Assembly: GCA_016748015.1 (NCBI GenBank)
Contig: JAAOMT010000299.1
Span: forward strand, 476,180 to 540,179
Source of the DNA: Geosiphon pyriformis
Lineage: Eukaryota > Glomeromycota > Glomeromycetes > Archaeosporales > Geosiphonaceae
Direction: 5' to 3'
Length of the DNA: 64,000 bases
How positions within the stretch are numbered: the stretch's first letter is position 1; every line of letters begins with the position of its first letter. The notes under the pieces are model-generated. The model saw only the letters and a program-made list of their open reading frames with translations. It searched no databases and had not been told where the DNA came from. Positions 47,431 to 59,024 of this stretch are shown piece after piece. A program made the translations under genes and the position numbers.

Positions 47431-48174
47431 TTCCTCTTCCAGTTTGAATTCAAAAGCTGGGGCTTTTTCAGAGTGTTTGTTGAATGTACCACAAGTGGCA
47501 GGTATCCAGGTGTATTGTCCTTGGTAGGAGATTGTTAACTCTTGTGTTTCCCAATTCAGATTAGCATTGGCTTTTTGAAGCCAATTATTTCCGATGAGAG
47601 CTTAGTACTGGGGTGTGTTCATTATAAAAACTTTGACTGAAATGGTGATTCCATCAAGAGTGAATGGAAAATTGTCAATTTCTTCTACTGGGGTCTTTTT
47701 CATGCCATTGGCAGTGACGATTACTGTTTGAGCTGGTCAGTCAACATTTCTCTTCAACTGTTGCATTAACTGGTAGGTGATAATGCTTCCAGCGGATCCA
47801 CTATCTAGGATCAAGCAAATTGTCTTTCCTTTGACTTCTGCTTCAGTATACATAGCTATAATTGCTTTTTGTTCATTGGCGGCTGCATTGCTAAGCAGGA
47901 ATGGTGACTCATTTGCTTCGAACTCAAAAGGGAATATATTTAAAAGGTTAGTGTTTTCAGCAATTCTGGCTGGTGGAATTGTGGTGAGAGTATAGGAAGA
48001 GTTTTGTTGTTGTGCTGCAGCTCTACCTTCCGAGAGTGCAGTATGGTGAAAATTTTGTTCTTTTGGCATTGTTAAATAACTGGGTTGAGTGTGGTAGTGG
48101 TTGGGTTTTGGTTAAATGGAATTTTGGAGAACCAATTGGTTGTTCAAACTGATTCTATTGTTGTTTACTTGGTA
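47431..48174 (-). pseudogene. A3 aspartic protease
   Basis: Active site ICLILDSGSAGSIITYQL (47,765-47,820) is intact. TGA at 47737-47739 replaces Arg in VD-R-PAQT, which A2 retains. TAA replaces a codon in PQY-stop-ALIGNNWLQKANA. It is in frame with gag. The protease would release the Gag, dUTPase, RT and other products. Confidence 0.87.
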
Positions 48175-49890
48175 TCAGTTTTGTGGTGTGAATTGATTTT
48201 GTGTAATCAGTCTTCGAGCAGGTACTTGATAATGTTGTGTGGGTGGTTGTTGGTATTGCTGTTGGATTGGCTGTGGGGCGGGCTGATAATAGTTATTTTG
48301 GTATTGGGGTCTTGGTGGATAGTAAGCTGATGGTGGCAGTTGATAATAAGATTGCTGTGATGGAGGGTAATGTTGATTACTTCTATTTTGTTGGTCTTGT
48401 TGTAGCTTTCTGCAATCTCTTTTCCAGTGGCCAGAGATTCCACAGTAATAGCAATTTTGAGACTGGTTATTGGAAAGTGGTGCAAAGTTATTTTGATTTC
48501 GTCTTTGGAGTGGTTGATATCTTTGGGGTTGCTGTTGTTGTTGATTGGTGAAATAGTTTTCAACCTTCTTTGTGAGTTGGTCAATTTTTTCCTCAGCTGC
48601 TGAGCTGGTTTCTCTAATTGCCAAATTTACAAGTTTTGTGCAATTGGCCTCTTCTATGGCCATTTCATATCTTTTCACATGCTGTATAACAGAATTTAAA
48701 TCTTCTGGCGCATGTGGGCAAACCTTTTTAATTAGTTTATCTTTTAGACCAGTGATAAATTGATCCAAGATTTGAGCATCGGAATAATAATTGTTTGTTT
48801 CAAGTTGGCGAATTTGTCTGAGAAGTTTGTTGAATTTCCCAATATAAGTCATAACAGATTCAGAGGGTTCTTGTGTGATATTTTGAAAACGATTGCAAAG
48901 GGTGATGGAAATATTGTTGTCAGTGAACTGTTCAAGGAAGGCTGCTTTGAAAGCGTTCCAATCATTGAATGGGGTGGCCAAGTTTTCAAACCATTCTCCT
49001 GCTGTTCCTTTGAGAAAGTAGGGAATTGTTCTTAACATTCTGACAGCATTCCATCCATTTGCATCTCCAGCTTTAGTAACTTGGTCGAGCCATTCTTGGA
49101 GACTGGTCTCAATGTCTTTCCCATTAAATTCCGGGATTTTTGTGATGTATGTGGTCATTTTGTCTTCTTTGTTTTCACTGTCTATTGATTCTTCTTCAGA
49201 TATTTCAGGTTCGTTTTCTTTGTTCGCTACTGTCTCAGAGTGTTCACTTTGATTTTCAGCTAGAAAGTTAAAGAAATTGGAACTAGTTTGAAGGGGTTCT
49301 TGTTGTCTAATGGGACTTCTGAGTGATGTAAAATCTTTTGGTCTTGCAAATCGATTCAAGAGTGAATTAGGTGTTTGTGCTTGTGCAAGTGAAGCTGGAA
49401 AAGGTGTGATAGTAAGTGGAAGTTTTGAACTAGTTCCTTGTTCAGGTGTTTGTAAATGGTTGGCAGTTGTTTTTGGTAGTGTTGGAGTATTTGGAGTGGT
49501 TTTTGAGTATTGCTTCAATTTGTTTTTGTCTTTGTTGCTTGTTTCTGTTTCCAATTCAAAATCAATAGTGTATTGAGACTGCACTGAATATGTTTTTTCA
49601 CAGTATTTGATAATGTTAAAATTAAGTTTGTGAAAGTAAGTGGCAAGTGTTTTACTGTTAAGGTCTTCAGTTTCCAATTGTGAATAGAGTGCTAAATTAT
49701 TGTAAAAGTTGCTTTTAACTTCTGAGATATTGTAATTTCCAAAAAGATAATTGTTAATGTGGTTTTCAATGTATTGGTATACTGATTTCTTGACAACTTC
49801 AATTCCGTCTGGAATGTTGAATTTTTGCTTGCAGTGGGTGTAAATTGACTGGTAATACTCTAGAGTTGTTGCGTCTGGTGTGGTTACCAC
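48175..49890 (-). pseudogene. A3 gag (571 codons open)
   Basis: It has an N-terminal domain (residues 1-130), a low-complexity linker, a Ty3-type capsid domain at about 250-420 (EWLDQVTKAG, GTAGEWFENL), a CCHC knuckle at about 479-492 (CYYCGISGHWKRDC) and a Q/P/Y-rich tail. It starts at GTG 49888-49890 in AAAGTGG. The upstream frame is open into the LTR but has no ATG. The TGA at 48175-48177 stands for Arg (N-R-YQV), so gag and protease were continuous. Confidence 0.88.
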
Positions 49891-49920
49891 TTTGAAGTTG
49901 TTTTTGCTGTGTTGTTTCCA

Positions 49921-49933
49921 TGGGAGAGCACCA
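49921..49933 (-). other. Primer-binding site of A3
   Basis: Minus strand TGGTGCTCTCCCA, 2 nt after the 5' LTR, identical to A2. Confidence 0.75.
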
Positions 49934-49935
49934 AA

Positions 49936-50916
49936 TGTTACTGGAGGTTTTTGGTCTCTTTTTTTAAATGTTGTCGATGCTTGTTTGCTGTGAATTCACG
50001 TTTTCTGGATGTGGTTGAACCTCCAATAACTGAATTTATCTTCAAATTATCTCCTATAATTTGAACTGCTGGGCTTATAAGTGGAATGGCCAATTCTTTG
50101 CCAGTTACTTTATGTAGTTATGTTGTAGTAAACGTCAACTTTTTCCCAAGAATTGCTCATCTGGAAGCTCACTAAAATGTATAGTTACTTTGCTGTAAAA
50201 GTCAACTCTTCTACAGGAATCTTGTCTGTAGGCTACCCTAATGATTGTAATAAGAAAAGAAAAGAAAAATAAAAGAAATGTAAAAGAAATAGAATTTTTG
50301 TCAAGAAAAACATTTTCTATCCAGGCCTGGAGTCACTAACAGTTTACTGAAATTGGTAGCTAATCAATTTCGAAATGTTAGTTGGGTTTTTGGGGGTTTT
50401 TCCAAGTACAATAATTAAAGAATTTGGTTTTTCGAATTATTTGATATTTATTTCTTTTTGTGTGTATAGGAATAGTTTTAAGAGATAAATCTAAAGTAAG
50501 ATACATTTTCTCGAAAAGAGAAGCTTTTCTTTTATACAACTTGTCATAACACTATTCTATGAACTTGAACTTTGCTATTTTCTACAATTTTGCTAAACTA
50601 AAGATACATTTCGGTAAACTACAAGTTATTTCTGCGAACTATTAGATATTTCAGTGAACTATCAATTATTTCGGCGAATTTCTACAAATTTCGGCAAACT
50701 TTTGAATGTTACATAGTTTGGGGTATTGCATGATTGATCATCACAATTAGGTTATATTTGTGTTGTGTACAATTTGGGTTATTAATTAAATAATAATTTC
50801 AGACATTTTTACTAATGTAATAAGTGATAATTTGAAACAATAATATATGCTAATTAATGATAGGAATTATAAGATAATTTCATGCTAAATAATATCTCTA
50901 ATTTTGTCTGGTAACA
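49936..50916 (-). repeat. 5' LTR of A3 (981 bp)
   Basis: Plus-strand ends are TGTTACTGGAGG and TGTCTGGTAACA. U3 array at about 50,590-50,708. It drives leftward transcription of the element. Confidence 0.93.
50529..50536 (-). promoter_or_regulatory. TATA box in A3 5' LTR
   Basis: Minus strand TATAAAAG, at the same place as in the A1 LTR, downstream of the U3 array. Confidence 0.6.
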
Positions 50917-50920
50917 ATGG

Positions 50921-52119
50921 TGGTGAAAATGGCAAATGATCATGGTGTTGTGGTAAACACTGATCTCAAGCAACCGGTAAACAAACATACAGATCGGGCA
51001 ATTGTGATCAAAGAAATTCCTGTTAGTATATCTATTAAGGCAGTGCACATGGTGGTTGCCGAATTTGGTGTGATCAAGTTGATCAAAATGCAACTAATAA
51101 GATTGTGACAAAAGATAATTGTCAAGATGGAAGATCAAAATCAGACTGATCTCTTGGCAGCTAAGTGGTCTATCTTCATCAGGAAAGATACGGTCCGAGT
51201 GGCCAGGACTAATATGGACAAACAAACATGGAATTCCAGAAATGCATTCAGGGCTTTGCTCTATACTCTCCCTGTGGGAACCAATGCTCATGATCTTTGG
51301 GATTTTATTGGATCAGTGGATGGGAAGACTTGTGTCATCGACCACAATTCTGTAAGCTATTCACGTGCACACTGTGCCATTGTGTGTTTTGATTCTGAAA
51401 ACAATCTGGTTCGGGCCATAGTCCAAATGCCAGTTATAAAAAGTGTTAGTCTTTGTTGGTCTCGCCTGGTGTCTGTTCAGTGCTTGGTTTGCAATAGTTT
51501 TGGCCATACTTCTTTAGCTTGTTGGTCGACAGGCATGCCTGTGGTTCCTAAGGGCAAGAGAGCTCCTCTCTCAGCTCAGGATCAGTTAAGGTTGGCAAGG
51601 ATCTATGAGAAGAAATCTGCTCCTGTCTCCCGTCCATTAGCTTTTGGTGGAAGAACTTGGGCTTCTGTGGTTAATAAATCACTTCCACATGTGTTCTTTG
51701 GTGATTCTTCCCAGTCTGGTTCTGTCATTGATGATAAACCTGCCCCGCACTTGAGTTTTGTCATGGAAAAGCATTTGGTTAATATTGAAAACAGTCTTAC
51801 CAGCCTTGCAGAACAAATTGGTAAGTTGGCTCAGAGGTTGGATGCACTTGTGCCAGTGGTTTCCCAGCCTAGCCCTGGAAGTCAGCCACTGGTGACCCCT
51901 CTATCGCAAAATCAGGTGGAAGATGTAGTGATGGGTGAGAGTTCGAGTGCAGCCACTGGTGGTAAGACTGTGGCAATTCCTGGTTTGATTGTTCCTCTGG
52001 AAATCAAAAAATTGAAGTCTCTTTTAGCAGGTCTTACTGTGTCGGTTATAAGCTTAACAGCTCACTTTAATGATTTGGCCATGGCCAATGGTGTGCCCCC
52101 TATTTTGTCTTCTCAATAA
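50921..52119 (+). pseudogene. LINE ORF1, C-terminal part
   Basis: It continues ORF1 after the A3 insertion. One TGA (51106-51108) follows QLIRL, where Trp is expected. The piece 51127-52119 is open for 330 codons and contains a CCHC zinc knuckle (CLVCNSFGHTSLAC) near 51,480-51,525 and YTLPVGTNAHDLWDFIG upstream. ORF1 proteins of this type bind element RNA. Total length without A3 is 602 codons. Confidence 0.85.
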
Positions 52120-52142
52120 GTGGTTTCATTTGGAAAATTGCT

Positions 52143-55100
52143 ATGTGCAATGTTAGAGAGATGAATAATCTTGCTAAGCAAGCTGACATTATTTGTTGGC
52201 ATAAGGATATAAACAATTTGGTTTCTATTGTTACTGAGACAAAGTTAAAGGATAGGGTGCAACCCTGGATTGCTAATAAGTTTGCCAGTATTTGTGTTTT
52301 TGTTTCCAGTTTGGGTTCTGAGTATCTTAGTTCTGGTGTGGCTATTATTATAGATATTGCTTTAGTAAAACATATGTGTAAGATATCTGAGGTTCCAGAT
52401 TGGCTCCTTTCTGTCAAGATGCTTTTTAAGAATAAACTTTCTGTGTCCATTTTGGGGCTGTATACAGGTGCTTCTTCAGCTGTTTGATTTTTTTAGGCTG
52501 GTGGAATAAACTTTCTCATTGCTAAGGCTGTGAACAAATTTTCCTTTGTTATTCTTGGTGGCAATTTCAACGAAGATGGCTCTTGTAGGTGTGTTAGCTT
52601 CAAGAAAAGTTTGGATTTGGGTCTGGTTAATTCTTTGAGTAGAAGTTCTTTTGCAAAGATGCCTACATGGTGCAATTCTTGCAGTGTTTTTAAAACTATA
52701 AACTATGTTCTAGTTTTCTCTGGCTTGGTCAATGCAGTTGTTCATCGCAGTGTAGATGATGTTGAGGACTTTTTTGATATTAATCACAGTGCAGTTTCTA
52801 TTTCAGTGGGTCTGGGTGGTTTGCTGGATATACAGCTTTCCTCATTACATAAACAGGCCAACAAAAATCATTGGAAGTTTGACATTATTAATGCTGATAG
52901 GGTGAAATGGTGCAAATTTAGAGATGCAATGGCTGCTAATGCTGCTATGCTTTCAGATGACTTTGCTGTGGCTAAGAGATTCTCAGATATGGATTTGATG
53001 TAGAACATTGTTCGAAAAATTTTGGTTCTATCAGCTGGTGGAACGTTCAAAAAGAAGTGGTTCAAAGGTTTTGATTGTGTTTTTACCAAGGTGTCCTCTA
53101 GATTCTATAAGCTGGAGCTTCTAGTTTCCAAGCTAGTAAAGGCTTTTTGTGAGTCATCTAGTGACAATTTTAAGCTATTATTGGAAACATGGATCAAAAT
53201 TGACCCTGGTGGTACAGCGGCAACTAATTTTCTTTTTCTCTCAGGTTTTAATTTTGATGTCATCCATTCTTTATTGGCAAAAACTAGAAAGATTTACCAC
53301 TCCTCCAAGCTGCTGGAGTCCAGGCATGCTGAGGAATCTCGAATTAAACAAGCTATTAATAGAAAAATAGAGAGTTTTGAATTAGATAAAGGTCGTACTA
53401 TCAGAAGTGTTTTGGAGTGACTCTTTCAGAAAGTGGTTTTGGATTATCTGATGGTTGACAAAGAGTTGATCTTGGAGCCTGAGCTGGTTAGATCTAAGAT
53501 GGATGTGATTATGAAGGGTTGAACTAGGAAGCATGCAGTGGTCTTTGACATCTTTGATAATTGGGTTCAACAATATTTGTCTTTGAGTTATGTTTTCGAT
53601 GAAGCCTTTTCTGATGTGATGGGTTCAATAGATTTTGATGAGATGTTCAATGTTATTTCGAATTTGCCTGATGGCAAAGTGGCTGGTCTTTCTGGTATCT
53701 CAAATGAGTTATGGAAGCATTGTGATAAAACAGTTTTGGATATGCTTTTGGTGCTCTTGAATTTCTGTTTGGCTCAAAAATCAGTGCCTGGGCCTTGGAA
53801 GGAAGCATGGGTCTCTATGATTCCCAAACCTTACAAATAGGAGAGCATTTTTATGAATACTCATCCTATCACTTTGATTGAAATGGCTCGCAAAGTTCTC
53901 TCTAAGATTCTTTCCAATAGAATTTCTCTAGCTTGCAGCAATTTTGACGTTCTTTGTGGTGACAATTTCTCGGTTTTAAGAGGTACTTCAACTCATTCTT
54001 TTATTTTTGCTGTAGATTTGGTAGTTGAGGATGCTCTGGAAAAAAACTGGGAGCTTTGGTTGGTTTTGCAGGATATGCGAAAAGCATATGATTCTGTTGG
54101 TTGGGAGTACCTTGAGAAAAGTTTAGTTAAAATCAAGATGTGTAGCAAGTTTATTTGTTTCTTTGAAAATATTCATAGAGATTGCACAAATCGGGTTATA
54201 ACTAATTTTGGGCTGACTGATAGATATTGGGTGCATGATGGTTTGGACCAAGGGAAGGTCTTTTCTCCCCTCCTTTGGCGTATATTTTATGATTCTCTTC
54301 TGTGTGAAGTCAAAAGACAAGAAAGTATGTGCAGATACAAATTGAACTCTTATTTCATCTCTAAGACTGGTTGTGCTGAATCTCAGGCTGGACATTCTTT
54401 CTTTTTTACTGCTGGTGCCTTTGTGAATGATACAATCTGGGTTGGCAGCAGTCAGGTTGCCACTCAGCATATTTTTAATGTGGCCAATGAGTTTTTTCAG
54501 ATAAATAATATATCTATTAATAATAATAAGACAGTTGCCATTTCAATCAATTGTTGAGTCAACATTCCATCTCTTTTTATTAGTGGTTCTCTAATTTCTA
54601 TCACCAAAAAGGGCAAATTTCATCGTTATCTGGGTATCTTTCTGTTTACTAAAGGTCTTTCTAAACCGAGTTTGGCCAAAGCTCACTCAGATGTTAGATT
54701 TTTTACCAATCTTATGCTGAAAAAGACCATCTCGGATAAACAGTTTTCTTATTTGGTTTCCTTAGTTCTTCATTTTATTGTTTGTTACAGGACTCAGTTC
54801 AGTTTTGTTTCCTTAAGTGTGTACAACAAGTGGGATACTTTGATTCATAAGGATTTGAAATCAAAATCTGGCCTGCCTCTTGACTTCTCCCATGATGTGC
54901 TTCACCATCTCTTCTTGTATAGTCTTAAAACTTTTGAACAAATTTAGGCTAAAAGCAAGCTAGCATCGGTTGTAAGCTTTGCAAATTCTGTTGGTATCTT
55001 GGGTCATCTATTTTCTCACAAGGCACATGATTTACAGATTCTTAGTTGGCATCTACTTCATCTTTTGTGTTTTCTTGCTCATGCTAAAGTACCTCTTTTA

Positions 55101-56804
55101 AACAACTTTTTGGCTGACATAGTCCGTGTTTTTCTCGATTATAATTTGTCCTTTAGTGATTTTATGGCCAGTGCTTTTTGTTTCTGGAATGGAACCCCCT
55201 TGTCAAGTATTCTTGGTGAATTATGTTTTATCAATTGTCAGTTGTCACTTCATCGCTATAATATTGTTTTTGTGGAACAGCTTTTTCATTGTGATAGTTC
55301 AATTTTTGATTGGTGTACCTTCAAACAATAAAAGAGATTAGACCTCTGTGGTCCCATTCCTCACTGGTTTGATCTCGCTGTTGATTTTCTTAGGCACTCA
55401 GCTTTGTTTTCTTCACCCCCTCATGTTGTGAACAATCTTGAACCTTTGAATATTTTAGAATCTAGTCGGTTTAACATGGTTCGCAATAATCTGCTTAGTG
55501 TAAAAGCTATTAGTCTCTCTGTATACACGGATGGTTCTGTGGCTGGTCTGGGAACTACTGGCATGAAGGCTGAAGCTGCGGCCTTTTTTGAGGATGTCAG
55601 TATGAGTCTGGAGATCAAAGTTTCTGGTTTGGTTTCTTCAACTCTGGTGGAATTGCAAGCCATTGCCTTGGCTCTCGAGTGTGTTCCCCCTTCTAGTTCG
55701 GTCAATTTATTTTCTGATAGTCAAGCTGCCTTGGATGTATGCAAGTCGGAATTGGTTTTGGTGCATTCAGACTTTTGTAATTGTTGCTGAATTGAGCATT
55801 GTCACATAAAGAACATTATTCGAACTAAAAACTTGAGTGTTGTCTGGTGTAAAGTGAAAAGTCATTCTGGCGTTTTAGGCAACAATGTCGCAGATGTGCT
55901 CGTCAACTTGGCTTTTTTTTCTGGATGCTTTCTTCCTTCTCGTCTTAAAGAACATTTTATCTTGGCTGATGGCAGTGTGGTTTTTAGTAATACTAGGCAT
56001 TTTGCTTGTGATATCTTTTGGTCCATTCATCATGCATGATGGGAAATGGGTTCTGGTTCAAAGGTTGTTGCAGATAATTTGTTGGCTGATATAGATTGGT
56101 ACAGATCTTTTCTTGTGTGGCATTCCGACTTACACATGGCTGCTGGTTTTACAAGCAAATACACCACTAGTGTTCACTCATATTTTATGAAGGCTTTACA
56201 CCATCAGTTGCTGGTTGCCATTTGTAAACATCTTTATGACAAATGTTACCTTAGTGTGATGTGCCTTTTTTGTGGTAATGTTGAGGTTTTTGATCACATG
56301 TTTACATGCATTTCTGACATGGCTGTTTGTGTTTATTTATTGAATTCTCATGTAGCTATCTGGAAGTCTATCTCTGGTTTTGCATGGTCTTTTTCATGTA
56401 TTATGCAGTTAATATCACCTGGTGCTTCCAATGGGGCAGTGTACACTGCTCTCTGTAAGGGTGTTGTTTTCAATGGTTGGTTCCAAAAAGCTGTTTCCAT
56501 TTTTGGTAACTTTAAGATTGCAGGCCATTTGGTAGTTGAATTTGTGCAGGACTTTTGTCTGGCTTTTAGAGATGAAGTTTAGTTGGTCCGTACTAAGTAT
56601 CGTACTCTCATGGAGAAGAATGGATTGATTCTGAAGAATGGTTCCGTTCTTGTTTTTGTGTTTGGGTTGTCTACTACTTTTTCTGCTGGTATGGTTAAAT
56701 TATTAAGTATATCTGAAGCTTTTGGTGTTAGTTTTGGGTTGCATAAGGCTTGTTTGTTTTTTTCTGGCATAAAAAATCTGGCTTCTGTTCATATAGGCAC
56801 TTAG
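52143..56804 (+). pseudogene. LINE ORF2: endonuclease, RT, RNase H, zinc region
   Basis: All pieces lie in one frame, with about a dozen stops. The APE-type endonuclease (52143-52800) reads GGNFNED for GGDFNED and INHSAV for a DH motif. RT (53538-54557) has DMRKAYDSVGW and DQGKVFSPLLW, but the active box is FVND, not FVDD. RNase H (55404-55790) keeps YTDGS, LVELQAIALALE and FSDSQ. A CCHC-like region is near 56,260-56,310 (CLFCGNVEVFDHMFTC). The final stop is TAG 56802-56804. Confidence 0.88.
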
Positions 56805-56940
56805 TGTTGTCCTGATTGGTCTGAGTGGCTGGTCACGTGTAGAAAATACATGATTCACATCTAGTTTAGATCACTTAGTTTGATGTATTGTACTAGGTAG
56901 TATTTGGACTTCACTCATTAAAACTAATAAAAAAAAAATT

Positions 56941-57373
56941 AAATAATAAAAAATAAATAAATAAGTTAAATTAGTTAAATAAAATTAAACTTTGAATTAT
57001 ATTAAGTGTTTTCAATAACAAAATCTAATAAATTAAATATTTTTAAAAATGGTAAAAAATAAAAAAAATTATTATTAAAACTATTATATATTATTTAAAA
57101 TTAAAATTATTATTATTTATTGAATTGTTACTTTAAAAAGCTGTTTATAAAACTAAAATAAAAAAATTTATAAACCTATTTACAAATTAAAATAATAAAA
57201 ATATCAAAAAATTATTTCTGTAATAATATATATGCTTTATTAAATATATTAACTTAATAGCTAAAATTTTTGTGAATTTTGATGGTAACAGTATTGATTT
57301 GTTAATTGTGACTCACCAAATAAAGATTTTTGGTTGTAACTGCAATATTAATTTTTGCCTTCTTTTCCATAAG
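56941..57373. other. AT-rich spacer before MDM10
   Basis: Short A/T-rich DNA follows the LINE tail. I see no gene. The last 100 bp (57,270-57,373) could hold the MDM10 5' UTR, but no clear promoter motif stands out. Confidence 0.6.
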
Positions 57374-59024
57374 ATGCACGATTTCATGGAATATTGTCTT
57401 CGTCAATATTTTAAAACAACTGGCTGGAATGAAAATAATCAATATTCAAATTTCTGCTCAGCTTCACGAGGTGAGTGCAACCCCTAAGCAAAAGTAGGTT
57501 AAGCTCAAGATATGAGAGTATGTGGACTTTTATTTGTTCTTCGAGCCTTGAACCGCTGCTCCTTTTAGCTATTCTAGAGTTCAAAACTCCGCGTGGTTTT
57601 ACTTGTACGATGTCAAAGATGCCTGTACCACTTTTCAAAAATTCTCACTCAATTAACGCCTTACCAACACTGAGTGGCTCTATCGGATACCTTTTCACTT
57701 CACGTCCGGTTATCGTGGAGCCTAGTGCACAAATAAATATAGAAGAATTAATAGATAGATTTTATATACACTACCCTTCTCAAACACAAACATCGAATGG
57801 ACCTTCAGATACTTTTGAAGAAAACAATAAGCAATATCAAAAAGGTTATTGTTGAATTATGAGTTTCTTGTCCTTTCTACAATTCGATTGCTAACTTTAT
57901 CATAGACTATCTGTTTTTTGGGCGTCTTTATATCCCATCGACACGTCTTGAAGCACTTTACACCAAACGATTTTCACCAAATTTACAGGGTGTGATTTCA
58001 GGTGTCAGCGATCCGAAATCGAGAGCGGCTTCTAATGTAAAAAACCTCATATAGTCGAATGGTGTATTCACAGTTTTTATATTCTTTCTATTTTATGCAG
58101 TTATCCGCTGAGCTACATTACGATGCGGGTAAATGGTGTACAGAATTGTCTTTCTCTACAGATGGGGCCTTATTTGGCCTCAGAGGATTATACAATTTTG
58201 ATGGAGATGCAGGGGAGGATACAGCGAACTCTGAGTATTGTATTGCACAAACTGATGAGTTTAAATCACCAACGATTGCAGAAATGGCTTTTTTTGATCA
58301 ATCATCAATTGAACCAAATGATTACGATGAAGAAGCTGTGATTGGACTAAAAGGACAGTGGTCAGCAGGTGCAGAATTATATTATGGCGTCAGGGAGAGA
58401 AGCGGGGGAGGTGTGTAAATTTGCCAACAGGATGATTCTCAAGTTGATATTCTCGTTTTGAAGTTTTGAGGATGCAATTACATCGGAACTGGCCCATAAC
58501 CCTTCATACACCAACTAGTGTCAACTGGGGTAAGATATCGTACCCTTCCGCAAAATCCAACTCAGTCACCTCTTACCGTGACCTACCTTTTTAACCCTAT
58601 TATGGGGCATATGTCAGCTGCTTTTGCAGCTCAAGTTTCTGATGACCTTGCTCTTTGCCCAAAATTTGATTTCAACATGTATAGCTATGAGAGTGATTTG
58701 GTGCTAGGATGTGAATGGTGGCAAAGAGAAAAAGCTCTAAAGGTTAATAATGAGAGTCAGAGTTTATCTTCCAACGAAATTAAATCTTTGGATGAGGTCC
58801 AAGGTGTGGTCAAAGCTACTATCGGTGCATCAAAGGCAAGAAAAACTTGAGCTTTTAATTGGTGTTATGAAAATCATTAATTTATTTTAGTTTAGGGCGT
58901 TCGATTGTTGTGGGAAGGCCGATATGGACGCTGCTTATTTAGCATGGGTGTTGTTGCAGATTTGACCTCTCGATCATCTCCTATACGTTCTGTGGGCTTA
59001 GAGTTTCAATATTTCTCATCGTGA
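57374..59024 (+). CDS. MDM10: Mdm10, mitochondrial outer-membrane beta-barrel (6 exons, 419 aa)
   Basis: Mdm10 is a beta-barrel of the fungal ERMES ER-mitochondria tether and also works with the SAM assembly complex. Exons: 57374-57470, 57569-57844, 57906-58036, 58101-58410, 58519-58835, 58896-59024; all phases join. The start [20 protein letters not shown] is the family's conserved N-terminus; an earlier ATG (57272) is not needed. Other family blocks are [70 protein letters not shown] and the C-terminal [20 protein letters not shown]. Length fits the family. Intron 5 has GC-AG borders. Confidence 0.95.
58836..58895 (+). other. GC-AG intron in MDM10
   Basis: The intron starts GCAAGA after exon end CAAAG and ends TTTAG. 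Only these borders join SK to [10 protein letters not shown] in frame; the nearby GTGCAT donor would put the last exon out of frame. Confidence 0.75.

Larger units (their letters stand above)
41044..50916 (-). mobile_element. LTR retrotransposon A3, complete length
   Basis: This is the best preserved copy: 9,873 bp, two LTRs of 981 bp each, and an exact target duplication ATGG (41040-41043 and 50917-50920). On the minus strand gag through RNase H lie in one frame (49890 to 44272), followed by integrase in +1 and by ORF3. LTR termini are a perfect 10-bp inverted repeat (TGTTACCAGA...TCTGGTAACA) in the left LTR. It has few frameshifts but several stops, so it is recently dead. Confidence 0.95.
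40295..56940 (+). mobile_element. LINE, near full length, split by A3
   Basis: This non-LTR element has ORF1 (nucleic-acid binding) and ORF2 (endonuclease, RT, RNase H, zinc region) and an A-rich 3' tail with TAA and TAAATAAA repeats at about 56,918-56,965. Copy A3 occupies 41044-50916. Removing A3 and one ATGG copy puts the two halves of ORF1 into one frame. The encoded proteins resemble LINE proteins I know from Rhizophagus. I could not fix the LINE's own target duplication. Confidence 0.9.

Noticed and set aside
48207..48584. Overlapping 125-codon frame over the gag zinc-knuckle region, also open in A2 (5076-5495)
   Set aside because: It is an alternative frame of a Q/P/N-rich low-complexity segment; no start context or independent conservation is seen.
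44272..49890. TGA read as Trp or another amino acid by a variant code
   Set aside because: TAA and TAG occur at the same kind of positions, the TGAs mostly replace Arg, and the host genes use normal Trp TGG and end in TGA or TAA.
49921..49933. Naming the tRNA primer from the primer-binding site
   Set aside because: The complement ends in CCA, but I could not assign it to a tRNA without a search.
52143..56804. APOBEC-like hypermutation of cDNA
   Set aside because: Both C-to-T and G-to-A occur on the sense strand, and the LINE, which has no cytoplasmic cDNA, shows the same pattern.
57272..57373. MDM10 starting at ATG 57272
   Set aside because: The family's conserved N-terminus begins at MHDF (57374); the upstream residues have no counterpart.
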